The notes under the pieces were generated by a model. The model worked only from the letters and a program-made list of their open reading frames with translations, was not told where the DNA came from and did no database searches. Shown here in pieces: positions 32,230 to 42,794 of a DNA stretch of 64,000 nt. This DNA comes from Lithodes maja (taxonomy: Eukaryota > Arthropoda > Malacostraca > Decapoda > Lithodidae): contig JBAKBP010000204.1 in NCBI GenBank assembly GCA_037953745.1, forward strand, positions 287,928-351,927, written 5' to 3'. The position numbers and the translations under genes were made by a program. Every line of letters starts with the position of its first letter. The stretch's first letter is position 1.

Positions 32230-32641
32230 CCCTTGTCTAGCGGGGTGTTTTGGGCTCATTTGGGCCCTCCTGAATGATCAGTCAAGTATCTGCATGAAAA
32301 GAAATGTATTCAGCAAAAAACTAGGCGCTAAAAGCTTCAAAATGAGACCAGAACGAGCTACGTAGCACTCGTGGTTCTCTTGCAGTGGTGCCACGAACAT
32401 GGGAGTTTAGCGTATAGCGGTATATTTTTCCCAGCTATGCTCACTACTGGCTACACTGCCGGCCTCTCGAGAACACAGGGAACATGAGTTAATGGGCGGC
32501 GGTAAGCCCTGGGAGTCGGCTGTCTGGCCCGCTGCGCTCCCGGCCATTTGCACTCTATTTTAACCCTTTAAAAGCCTTAATAATGCTCCTAACTTGCTGC
32601 AAATTGGTGCACGACTTAAGTTGAGCACCGCCAATAAGAGG
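32230..32641. mobile_element. TTAA element, family J
   Basis: TTAA at 32226-32229 and 32642-32645. Ends CCCTTGTCTAGCGGGGTG and the complement CCTCTTATTGGCGGTGC. The two neighbouring 91-bp units give the unfilled site (CAGTTTAAGAAGG). Confidence 0.85.
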
Positions 32642-32719
32642 TTAAGAAGGACTTCTGTCATTTATTGAGATCGTATTTACCCATTTGAGTCGTATAGGTA
32701 AAAAAGAAGCTAAAGAAAA

Positions 32720-32933
32720 GGTAAGAGTTGTGTTATCGGGCGTACGACTTCCGACATACAGCATAACTCCTCTAAAACATTAACCTAACTAAATAACCTA
32801 ACCTAACCTAGTATTCATGTAGTAATAAGAATACTAGGTTAGGTTAGCTTTTTTAGTTACCGGTAGGTTAAGTATTTATAGATGATTTATGTTGTATGTC
32901 GGTAGTGGTACGCCCGATAACACAACTCTTACC
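32720..32933. mobile_element. Palindromic miniature element with CCTAA tracts
   Basis: Ends GGTAAGAGTTGTGTTATCGG and the exact complement CCGATAACACAACTCTTACC. Nearly the whole 214 bp folds back on itself. The central arms carry AACCTAACCTAACCTAG and CTAGGTTAGGTTAG. Flanks AAAGAAAA and AAAGAGAA suggest a short A-rich duplication. Confidence 0.8.
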
Positions 32934-33149
32934 AAAGAGAATTGTCTAATGATAACCAGAATACGATAAAAATTACGTAATGATGGTGAAGGAGCAAACT
33001 TGTGACTTTTAGTGCTTTCAGTTTCAGTACAATGATGTTTTTTCATTTTAATTCCTAGCCTTATAAGTGGATTTAGCTCAGAAGGTTATTATAAAAGATT
33101 GACATCATCATTATCATCATCTTCATTATATTATCGCTTTTATAATGTA

Positions 33150-33310
33150 AAACTTGCAAAATAAACAAACCAAAACTTATATGAACCCAGTAAAAAGACA
33201 AAATAACTAATCATAAATGCTATGTGGAAACAAGGCTTAAGTAAAATAATCATTTATAAATAAAAGAATACAATCCACCACATACGGTGTACAATTGCGC
33301 TAATAAGTGA
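33150..33310. repeat. Family F copy
   Basis: ATAATGTAAAACTTGCAAAA through CAATCCACCACATACGGTGT. Further copies at 34261-34395, and 35887-36100 which is the most complete nearby. Confidence 0.65.
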
Positions 33311-34135
33311 TGTCTCGGCACCAAGTATATTTTGATCCATAATTGATTTCAGCAATATCTAAACTTAATTTATTCATTTCGAGGGGAATATACAAACCTG
33401 TTCCTACACTTAACCACCCTATTCAACATCTGACAGACATTGATACACCACAGAATAAGCCAAACGTAAGCATAGCTGAGACATGACTTATTAGCTCGAC
33501 CATACATTACTACATGAGCAAGTTAATCTGTTTCCCAAGGCTGTAGCGAGGTTGGTAGAGCACTCGCCTCCAAACTGTGAGGTTGATGGTTCGAGTCTCA
33601 GGCCAGCCAGTAACGCCAGTGCTGTTGGGGAACGGTGCGGTCTAGCAATCTGTGGCAACTATTCACTGAAGTCCCTGATCATTAATATCCAGTATTCGAG
33701 AATGGATAATAAGTCATAGGCGTGTGCATAAACCTTTAACCGTCTTGGTGGTGTAATGGTTAAGGTGTCTAAAAATCTGTGTGTGATAACCTGGGTTCAA
33801 ATCCTGGTGGATCACATATATGCTTTCATTAATTTAATTGGAGGTGTTTGGTGTTGTGGTGAAATTAAATACAAATTTATCATCAGGGCACCCACCCTAG
33901 CCCAGCTCTGAACAGGGAGTACGGTCTCGCTAATAAGTCATGTCCCAGCTTTCATTACGTTTGGCTTGCTCTGTGCTGTATTAATGTCTGCCAGATGTTG
34001 AATAGGGTGGGTAAGTGTAGGAACATGTTTGTATATTTCACTCGATATGAAGAAATGAAGCATAGATATTGCTGATACCAATTATTGATCAAAATATACT
34101 TGGTGCCGAGACATCACTTATTAGCGCGACTGTAC
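33298..34135. mobile_element. Pair of family S miniature elements in inverted orientation
   Basis: 33305-33492 (GCTAATAAGTGATGTCTCGG ... GACATGACTTATTAGC) and 33944-34133 are reverse complements of each other over about 190 bp. Each copy itself has inverted ends GCTAATAAGT. The pair encloses a SINE-T and gives a fold-back of more than 800 bp. Confidence 0.7.
33539..33890 (+). mobile_element. SINE-T composite copy with two tRNA-like heads
   Basis: First head GGCTGTAGCGAGGTTGGTAG with B box GGTTCGAGTC at 33588-33597. Second head TGGTGTAATGGTTA with B box GGTTCAAATCC at 33794-33804. The tail reaches TTGGTGTTGTGGTGAAATT. Two internal promoters in one unit suggest a dimeric SINE. Not a functional tRNA, since the stems do not close. 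Confidence 0.75.
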
Positions 34136-34529
34136 ATGGTGGTAAAAAGCGCATCATATCAATAGAACAATTTTATGCCACCTGTGAAGGATCTGTGGGA
34201 GTCAGAACTCAGAAAGTTAAACTAAATAATGTTTTCTCCTTTGATTAACATTTTGACGTATGGCCATTAAAATGTAAAACTTACAAACCAAAATTCGGAC
34301 AAAGACAATAACAAGGCAAAATAACTAATCAAAACCGCTGTGTGGAAACAACGCTTACTAAAAATAAAATTTATGAAATAAAAGAACACAATCCCAAAAG
34401 CTCTTCCTAAGCTGAATAAAATTGACTAATATTAGCAAGAATAAAATTAAAACTATAATAGTACTGAAGAGGTTGACAATGTAATGGTGTTTATATTTGC
34501 CAGGAGCCTTGACAGCCGTAGGTCAGTGG

Positions 34530-34740
34530 TTTTATCCCTTTGAGTACGGTACCAGCGACATGTGTAATATTTGAGTCTAACTATATAATGCAGCTTAGGA
34601 AGGATCTGTGGTAGTTAAAAGGGCCAGTTGAGAAAGTTTGAAGCCTTATTATCACTAGAGGTCCTTCCTAAGCTGAATAAAATCGTCCAATAGTTGCCAG
34701 AATACAATGAAAAAGACGTGACTGGTACTGTACGGGTTAA
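34530..34740. mobile_element. Diverged family B element
   Basis: Ends ATCCCTTTGAGTACGGTACC and CTGGTACTGTACGGG-TTAA. Internal GGTCCTTCCTAAGCTGAATA as in other B copies. Confidence 0.55.
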
Positions 34741-34741
34741 G

Positions 34742-34949
34742 CCGGTATCACACGAGCGGTTTTTCCCTCAACATTTATCCTCAACACTGGTCTGGCAGCT
34801 TACGAGGTCAACATATAAAATATTTCAGTTACCTAAATTTATCTGCCATCAGTCTAGCTTCCGATACCAGTGCAAAATATTCCAGAAATGTTGCCAGAAA
34901 TTTTTTAATCATCTAATGTTGACTATAAAAGCTCTCGTGTGATACCGGC
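34742..34949. mobile_element. TTAA element, family H copy 3
   Basis: Starts GCCGGTATCACACGAGCGG after TTAA (34738-34741) and ends CTCGTGTGATACCGGC before TTTA. It shares its left TTAA with the B-like element. The stretch 34950-35540 has no recognised feature. Confidence 0.82.
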
Positions 34950-35539
34950 TTTAAACTGTAATGGTGTGCAGAGTGTTGGCTTATTTTGGATTGGCAAAGT
35001 TTCTATAACCACACACTCTTCAAGGATATCTTATTCTCAATATATCCGTTTTTATTGCTTGTCTTCAGAACTTTTCCTTTAACTAACATGAGTGTTGATC
35101 TGTAGTGACTTCTTGAATCTCATACCTGCTTTAACTAACGGTGCCTTCAAACTAATTGACTTGTCTTCCAATTAACACACAAGTTTCTTCTTCTGTATTC
35201 CAAAAGTACCGTGAAATGCCATAGCTTCGGACGGGGGCTATACTTCGGACACTTCTGGATAACAGTATGTAAGCTATAATTATGGAAAAATGACTCTGCG
35301 TTATGAAAGAACACCGCAGACATACTTTTTTTTCCATAACATCATGTATTTATCCCATAAATGTGGTTAATTGTACAGTATATGTTTTCTAGAGTGTCCG
35401 AAGTTACCTCCCCGTCCGAAGTTACGTCATGTTACCGGTAATGCTTAACATCAACAACAAAGTCGCTTCTGTATTAACATTGCCAAAGGATAAATTTGAG
35501 AGGTTGAGAAATTAAATAGAAGCAAAAGGATTGAAAGTA

Positions 35540-35880
35540 GTTCTTGGTAGATCTGTATATGGTAACTCAGGTTCGAATCCCGGGTGGATCATTTGCTTTT
35601 ATTAATTTCATTGGGAGTTGTTTGGTGTTGGGAACTTGGGAGTGAAATTGATTAATTAGATTATAAATATAGTTAATGATGAATAGATAGTTATGCCTTT
35701 CCTAACCATGAAGGGGCTATCTTTATGCCAACAGAAACTTATGTGTACTGTAGCTTGTAATGGTTAGAGTGTTTAAAAATCTGTGTGTGATAACCCAGGT
35801 TCAAATCCCGGTGGATCACATATATGCTTTAATTAATTTCAATGGAGGTGTTTGGTGTTGTGGTGAAATTAATAAAAATA
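35540..35880 (+). mobile_element. Two SINE-T tail copies
   Basis: B boxes GGTTCGAATCC at about 35572 and GGTTCAAATCC at about 35799, each followed by the GTGTTTGGTGTT-like tail. Both lack the first head. Confidence 0.7.
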
Positions 35881-36164
35881 TAGATTACAGTATAATGTAA
35901 AACTTGCAAAATAAACTAACCAAAACAGGGATGACACAATATAAAGACAAAACAACTTATCAAAATCGCTATGTGGATATAACGCTTTATCATAATAATA
36001 TTTTGAAATACAAGAACACAAAACCACCACATAGAATGTACATCACTACATGAGCAAGTTAATCTGTTTCCCAAGCAAACTAATCGCACACATAACAGCG
36101 CACTAATATTAGAATGGTATAGTTGGCTATCGTACATTTTATGGCAAAATTGTGGTGACATTAA

Positions 36165-36440
36165 CCCTCGGAATCCGGAAGGCCTCATATGAGGTAAAAA
36201 CAAATATTGGCAGGAATCCGGGACGCCGCTAAAAGCGTCATAACATGGCAACCACGCGTCGTAGCGATGTCATCTCAACGGCATTCTACAGACAACAAAA
36301 AGTTCTACAATTTGCAAAACAAAAAAATTACTGCTCTAGGTGGTCTCAATCAGTAGCTACTGAATTATGAAGTTTGCCTTTACCAAAAGGGCCCCGGACA
36401 CAGCGATCGGGATCATATGAGGCCTCCCGGATTTCGTGGG
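36165..36440. mobile_element. TTAA element, family N
   Basis: TTAA at 36161-36164 and 36441-36444. Long inverted ends CCCTCGGAATCCGGAAGGCC and the complement CCCACGAAATCCGGGAGGCC, both followed by TCATATGA. 276 bp. Confidence 0.85.
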
Positions 36441-36583
36441 TTAATGCAGTGGCGATATTACTGTTATTGATGTTAAGATAATTCATATTGTTTTGTAGCT
36501 CTTTTGAGTGTTGATTGTGTAGGTATTTCTGGTTTCCGTGGTGATGACGCCCGGCTATAACTTAACATCTCCTCTCTTTGAAG

Positions 36584-36634
36584 GAATGGATATTGCAGTC
36601 TTCCGTTGACTTTGATGACCTGATGGGCGACGAA
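36584..36634 (+). CDS. WDR44: WDR44 orthologue, candidate 51-nt cassette exon
   Basis: Between CTCCTCTCTTTGAAG (good pyrimidine tract) and GAA|GTGAGT lies a 17-codon stretch, EWILQSSVDFDDLMGDE. It is in phase 0 on both sides, exactly fitting between exon 6 (ending SDA) and the exon at 51917 (starting EILQQ). In vertebrate WDR44 these two flanking segments are contiguous, so this acidic peptide is an extra, perhaps optional, insertion. Short length means chance is possible, but phase, splice sites and open frame all agree. Confidence 0.6.
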
Positions 36635-36710
36635 GTGAGTCACCTGCTTGCTGTACAGTTGGCCAAATGTCTCACCTCACGCCCAACAACAACCACAGTC
36701 GCGTTATTAA

Positions 36711-37073
36711 GGGGAGGCTGGCCGTTTGTTTGCTCTATTCATTCATTTATTCATATATTTTTTTAGTTTCCTCCCTAGACCACCATCAAGCTGAGAAAAA
36801 CAACCCCTAGACCCCCCTTCAAGATAAATTTGTACATTTTTCGGCAGAAAAATTTTCCGGCCAAAGGCCGGTTCCTCTTAAAATTGCAGGCTTGCTATCG
36901 CTCGCCAGGAAATAATCGACACTTAAATGGCACGAAAGGTCTTAAAATTGACAACGAAATGGGTCGAAAGGTGTTAAAATCGCCAAACTAATGGGCCGAA
37001 CGTCTTATAATCTCAAAACTAGTGGGGCTAAACATTAGGGAGAAGGGGGTCCGGAAAAAGGGTCTGCCTCCCC
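36711..37073. mobile_element. TTAA element, family E copy 4
   Basis: TTAA at 36707-36710 and 37074-37077. Ends GGGGAGGCTGGCCG and the complement of GGGGAGGCAGACCC. 363 bp, close to copy 3. 37080-37490 has no recognised feature. Confidence 0.87.
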
Positions 37074-37770
37074 TTAAGTCCTCATCTACATCCAACAGTT
37101 TGACTACTATTTTCCCCCCTTTGTTATTTATATAAATAAATTACTAATTCTTGGTCAATTTTAATACAATGACAGAAATATGCAATTCTCACTTGGATAT
37201 GAATCCAAGGCAGTTGAATGCCTCTGAAATCAAGAAGAGTAGGAATACACAAAGCATATACCACAGGATAATTTACCAAATAAGTAAATCAGTTATTTTA
37301 AAGGGCCTTGATAAATGCACTCATGACCGACCCAAAGTTGGCATTCTTGGTGGCGGAGGAATAGTTGGATGCCTAATCCCCAACTGCAGTACTAGAATGA
37401 TGTAGGACTCCAGCACCACCATACTACCCCAACGTAGCTTGAGGTTGACACTGATGCTCTGCAGGGTCACTCTTATGTTGTATGACCTTACTGAAGTACA
37501 GGTCTCCCTCACTATCCGATGCCACAATTTACGATATTATTATAGATTTTTAGGTGTTTGGGTTTAGGTTGGTCCCAGAACGCATCCCCATTTACCCCAT
37601 TAATTTTAGGGTTCGCTATATGATTTTTCTATTTAAAATCGGGTTTTTAGGAACGTAACCCAATCGTATTTCGAGGGAGATCTGTAGTTGTAATGTATAT
37701 GGTTACCACCCAGTTATCAGGGTACACTACTACAAACTGTTAGTGCTGGTCACTTTATTGAAAGCTACAG

Positions 37771-38170
37771 CCACAGGCCGTAGTTGGTAGAGCACTCGCC
37801 TACAAACCATGAGGTTAAGGTTTGGCGTCTCGGGCCAGCCAGTGTGCACACTATAGTCTATTCGCTGTAAGTAGGCAAGAAATCATGACCTCTAACCTCT
37901 GTAACTCCAAAAGGGCTAGTGCAAATTGGCTGTAAATTTCCACATCTATTCCTTAACTGACTCTTCCCAAATTATATAAATAATAGCTCGATTACTCTAG
38001 TCGTTTTTGAGTTACACAGGTTAGAGGTCATGATTTCTCGCCTACTTACAGCGAATAGACTACAGTATAGTGCTGTGGTGGACGATGTGGTTTAGCAATC
38101 TGTAGCAACTGTTGACTAAAGTCCCTGATACATAATGGCACCCACCTTAGCCCAGCTATTGAGCAGGGAG
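37771..38170 (+). mobile_element. SINE-T head split by a palindromic R element
   Basis: tRNA-like GGCCGTAGTTGGTAGAGCAC at 37777. The SINE is interrupted at about 37850 by a palindrome (37862-38066) with about 50-bp arms around CAAGAAATCATGACCTCTAA, then resumes with GTGCTGTGGTGGACGATGTG. Confidence 0.7.
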
Positions 38171-38445
38171 TACAGTAAACCCTCGCTCTTTCGTACTTCA
38201 CTCTTTCAGAATTCCAAGGCTTTCGGACAAGCATTTCAATTCGAACTCATAGTTCAGCCTTTCGGATTTGTCTGAAAGGCTGAGAAAATACCTCCGTCCT
38301 TTTCGGACTACACTTTCGGACTACATTTAACTTCGGACTCATGCTTCAGCCTTTCGGATTTGTCTGAAAGGCTGAGAACAATTATTTCGCATTCGGACCG
38401 AAGAGCCGAGTTTCGGCCTTATATTTATTATATATTATATTTTTC

Positions 38446-39480
38446 AATTCCATTGCATTAGAAATGATTCAAAGATTACAAAAAGTCCAAATAAGACAGT
38501 TATGTTAATGTATAAGGGAGTTACGTAGATGCATTAGAGAGATAGATAGATAGATAGAAAGAGAGAGTTACAGAGGGGGAGTGAGCGATAAACACGAACT
38601 ATTATGAGACGGACTTAATTGGTCCTGAAAAGACAAAGGAGACTTTTATATTGACTCTTTTTCATGTTATTATTTGTGTGCTAGAAGGATAATATTGTTT
38701 TCAATTCCATTGCATTAGAAATGATTCAAAGATTACAAAAAGTCCAAATAAGACATACTGTAGTTATGTTAATGTATAAGGGAGTTACGTAGATGCATTA
38801 GAGAGATAGAGAGATAGAAAGAGAGAGTTACAGAGGGGGAGTGAGCGATAAACACGAACTATTATGAGACGGACTTATTGGTTCTGAAAAGACAAGATAG
38901 ATAGAAAGTTGCAGAAGGGGAAGTGAGCGATAAACACGAACTATTATGAGACAGACTTAATTGGTTTTGAAAAGACAAGATAGATAGAAAGAGAGTTGCA
39001 GAAGGGGAAGTGAGCGATAAACACGAACTATTATGAGACGGACTTAATTGGTTCTGAAAAGACAAAGGAGACTTTTTATATTGACTCTTTTTCATGTTAT
39101 TATTTGTGTGCTAGAAGGATAATATTGTTTTCAATTCCATCGCATTAGAAATTATTTATAGATTACAAAAAGTCCAAATAAGACATAGTTATGTTAATGT
39201 ATAAGGGAGTTAGTTAGATGCATTAGAGATAAATAGATAGAGAGAGAGTGGCTAGGGGCGAGCGAGCGATAAAATACTAACATATACGAGACGGACTTAT
39301 GTTTCTGAAAGACAAAGGAGACATTTTTATTTACTCTCTTTTTCATTTTATTATTTGTGTATTAGAAGGGTAATATTGTTTTCAATTCCATCGTATTAGA
39401 ATTGATTCATAGATTAAAAAAAGACCAAATAAGACATAGTTATATATATGTATAAGGGAGATAGATGCATTATTTCAGAC
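38446..39480. repeat. About 260-bp tandem repeat with internal 80-bp triplication
   Basis: Units begin CAATTCCATTGCATTAGAAA at about 38446, 38702, 39132 and 39382. Unit 2 contains three copies of the block with GAGCGATAAACACGAACTAT. GATA-rich. No gene. Confidence 0.8.
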
Positions 39481-39631
39481 ATTCGGACAAGTCCGAATGA
39501 TTTCGTTCCTGAAAACCCGATTTTAAATAGAAAAATCGTATAGCAAACCCTAAAATTAATGGGGTAAATGGGGCTGCGTTGTCGGACCAGCCAAAACACA
39601 AACACAACACCAGTAGGCTAATAATATAGTA

Positions 39632-39856
39632 AATTGACCACTTGTGAGTTTCAGGCTATAAGGAAGTTGGAGCTAAAAACATCGATATAAAACAAGTGCA
39701 ATAATAATGTAGGTTTCTGATAGATGGAAAGTATGAATAATATATTTGTATGGGTTTATAAATGTACTACAACCGTATTGTAGCTGGTAATTCTGCTAAA
39801 TATCGATGTCTATAGCTCCAACTTCCTTATAGCCTGAAACTCACAAGTGGTCAATT
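39632..39856. mobile_element. Family G copy 2
   Basis: Inverted ends TTGACCACTTGTGAGTTTC and the complement at 39838-39856. 225 bp, matching copy 1 beside WDR44 exon 2. Confidence 0.8.
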
Positions 39857-40072
39857 GGGGCATTGGATAGTGAGGGAAACCTGTACTCCTCAACAACACT
39901 CAACAACGATTTAAGTTACTGGTTTTAATCATGTGTGTTAATGATTTTTGTATTCCTATTGTTAGAGAGAGATCATTACAATTGATATATTGGATGTAGA
40001 CGTGACTTTTGCACGTGACTGTAGTTCTAAACATAAGAACATCATTTCCAACCCTTGCCCGACTCCATTTAA

Positions 40073-40463
40073 CCCCTTCTGTACCGCGACATCTTTTTAA
40101 TTTAATTTGAGCTGTATTTTAGACAATTTTGTGCAGTTTAGCAGTTTAAGAAGTATATGTGGTAGTATTAAGGATTCACCTATGCATAGCCTCCGATAGT
40201 GCAGTTGGAATGAATATACAGTACATACTAAGATTGGTATGCAGGATTCGAAACTGCATAATAAATCGTAGGCTTGTGCAGCATTCTTTAACTGTCTTCG
40301 TGGCGCAATGTATAAGTGTGTTGATTTTCGGTGTGAGTGTCCTGGGTTCGAATCCCCGGACTGCCACATATGTTAATAACAAATAATAAATAAATAATGA
40401 ATAATACAATCGTGTAATAGTAGCCAGAATAAAGTTAAAAGGACGGCATCGGTACAGAAGGGG
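40073..40463. mobile_element. TTAA element, family B copy 2, with SINE-T inside
   Basis: TTAA at 40069-40072 and 40464-40467. 14-bp inverted ends CCCCTTCTGTACCG / CGGTACAGAAGGGG. A SINE-T lies at about 40190-40400 (B box GGTTCGAATCC at 40346). Confidence 0.87.
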
Positions 40464-40480
40464 TTAATTATTATCAAGGA

Positions 40481-41245
40481 GTCTTTCAAACACTATACCC
40501 TGTTACAAATAAATAGTCCAGATATTGAGAACACTAGCCTATATAACTCAAAAAGGGCTAGAGCAAATGGGCTGTAAATTTCCACACCTATTCCCTGGCT
40601 GACCTTTCCCAATTGGTTGTTGTTGTTCCCCAAGCTGCCTGGCCGAACAGCCCCAAGGCCCCGAGCAATTCCAAGTCCATAACCGAGTGCCCCTACAGAA
40701 CCCTCCCCGCCGACCACAATAAAGCCTGGGTGACCGAAGCCACTCCATGGCGGGGGGCTGAAGAGGGTGCGGAAATGCCCGGGAAACCAAAGCCCCACCC
40801 AGGGCCCTGTGCCCCTCAGCAATTATGAAGAGAAAGTTGAGGGACAAGGGAAAAATGTGACACTTTGGCTTCCAATCTTGGTAGATTGGGAGGTCAATCC
40901 ACGGAAGAGACGCCGTCACTTGAGATCTAGAAAATATATAAGTTAAAGGAAAAGTCAGAGTAAGCTATGGGCATGGCAGAGATTGCTCAGTTCTCACTCT
41001 GATAGACCAGCCCATCACCACATGACTAGAGCCCAATCCTCTCAGCATCAGCTAGGAAAGGCCCTAGAAAGCCGCCTTTGGCGGGGGGGATAGCTCCCCT
41101 ATTTCAACCCCTTTCGGGGTTGGGCACCCGCCCTTCCCAATTGGTAGAAATATTAGCTTGATTACTTTAGTCGTTTGTGAGTTATAAAGGTTTATGTTCA
41201 AGAGGTTTGCCGTACTTACTTGGAACAAGGTATAGTTTTCTTTAT
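40481..41245. repeat. Family R copy split by SINE-CAA
   Basis: Left end CACTATACCCTGTTACAAAT and right end AACAAGGTATAG. The interior carries GAGCAAATGGGCTGTAAATT. The SINE lies at 40617-41133. 41250-41600 is AT-rich with no gene. Confidence 0.65.
40617..41133 (-). mobile_element. SINE-CAA copy 4, full length
   Basis: An 11-bp duplication, TTCCCAATTGG, at 40606-40616 and 41134-41144. 517 bp. (TTG)n at the left border, hairpin head at 41050-41133. Confidence 0.9.
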
Positions 41246-41615
41246 TATTTGACATCTGGCAGACATTACTACAGTACAGTGTGACCTAGTTGTGACATGA
41301 CTTATTTGGCCGACTGTACATTCATTATCACAACTACCGTAGCCGCTCTCTTCGTCTCGGTTTTTTGTTGTCAACCAAATTCTTGTTTTGATCAATAAAT
41401 ACCCATTAATTCACAAATCCTGTTCATGTTCTGTAGTTTTGTCTGTATTTCTGTTAAGGCAAGTTGTGTGGTAGATTAATTAATTAACTTGTTAAGTCTA
41501 TTTTCTTTCTTTTTTGTTTTTCAAGATTTCAAGACCTGTTAGTGCATCACCCTCACTGTCATTCTTGCCTTGTGATTGTCTTATAATTGTTTCAAGTTAA
41601 ACATACAAATAAAGC

Positions 41616-41616
<1 letters not shown>

Positions 41617-41687
<71 letters not shown>

Positions 41688-41740
41688 TATATATATATAT
41701 ATATATATATACTGTATATATATATATACAGGTATATCTT
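41617..41740. repeat. (TA)n microsatellite
   Basis: Over 100 bp of TATATA with ATACAG interruptions, 240 bp upstream of the I-type LINE. Confidence 0.95.
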
Positions 41741-41992
41741 TCCTTAGCACTATTCAGTTTACTTAAATTATAAGACAGTATGTTTAATATTTATCCTTTT
41801 GTAAGTAACCTACCCTTTATAATTGTTTGTTAAACACATTCCTGTCCTAATCTAACTGTCCCTAACCTTTGCTGTACTCTATATGTTATAGTTATTACCC
41901 CATTCTTCTCTATTAACCATTAGTTGTATGAAGTTATATACTGTACTGGTAATTTGAGTTTTCCCTATAGATTTTATCTATACTGTATCACT

Positions 41993-42030
41993 CCCCGCCG
42001 TTGGGGGGCCACCTTGTCGTGGTGGCGGGG
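41993..42030 (+). promoter_or_regulatory. 5'-terminal GC-rich hairpin of the I-type LINE
   Basis: CCCCGCC at the first bases pairs with GGCGGGG at 42023-42029, and an inner CCACC/GGTGG stem encloses TTGTCGT. It could serve as an internal promoter or RNA structure. Function not shown. Confidence 0.4.
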
Positions 42031-42794
42031 CTCGAATCGGGGTCGCTGTCATCCACTCTTCGGAGCAAGGATTACAGCGGCGTCGTGGACGAAGTACCCC
42101 CCCGTCGTCTTTGGGATAAGCGGAACCTTCCGGTGACGGCGTTTTTCTGGTTCCCGATTTTGACCTCGCTTTGCGGAGGGTTTCCTCCTCCTTTTTCACT
42201 AAATTGTGCCGGCTAGGCTCTAGACGCCTTCCCTCGCTGAGTGGGGAGTTCTGACTCCTACCCGTTTACAGGGGCGGTGGCAGCTAGCTCACTGCACGTG
42301 GGGGTTGGTACCGGGGGCGGCGGCGCGGTCGCCCGTGCTGTCACTCCATGGACCGCCCATCAGTGAGGCCCGGTCTCGGTTTCCGGGGGTCCGGTCTACC
42401 TTCCTGGTGGGTTTCCTGGCTTCTGTCCGGCTGCCCTCCATTACGTACAGATTGGGGATGTTTGCAATTCATTTTGCCCTCAGTCCCAGTATAGCGGTTT
42501 TGCCTAAGCTAGGCCTCTCTGTACGTAGTGGTGCTATCCCCCCTTGTCTAGGGGGGTAGGGTATGGGGATGAACCCCCTAGGTCCTGCCCCTGTTTGTGC
42601 CGTCGGTGTGGGGGTCGGAGCTTCCTGCCTCGCGACGGGGGGCTCTGTTAGCTCTTCTGGTACGCTCTTTATTTTTGCTTTGTTTCTGTTTTTCTTTTCT
42701 TTTTCTTTCTTTTTCTTCCCCTTGGTTAGTTTTTCTTTCCTTTTTCGTTTTCCGACAAACCGAAATTAGAATAGTAAAAACAACTTGGGTCATC

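Larger units (their letters stand above)
37499..39883. mobile_element. pogo/Tigger-like TA-flanked element with long inverted ends
   Basis: TA at 37497-37498 and 39884-39885. Terminal CAGGTCTCCCTCACTATCC and its near complement at 39865-39883. The inner arms (ATTTACCCCATTAATTTTAG at about 37596 and its complement at about 39550) extend the inverted repeat to roughly 180 bp. No transposase is seen. Nested inside: a SINE-T head (37771), R copy (37862-38066), a second Tigger-like end CAGTAAACCCTCGCTCTTTC (38174), tandem repeats and a G copy. Confidence 0.7.

Noticed and set aside
33539..33610. Functional tRNA gene
   Set aside because: A and B boxes are present, but the acceptor and anticodon stems do not form properly and the unit is repeated with SINE tails.
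42001..42590. Frames in the 5' region of the I-type LINE as a third ORF
   Set aside because: Short, GC-rich, overlapping in several frames and without domain signature. Treated as 5' UTR.
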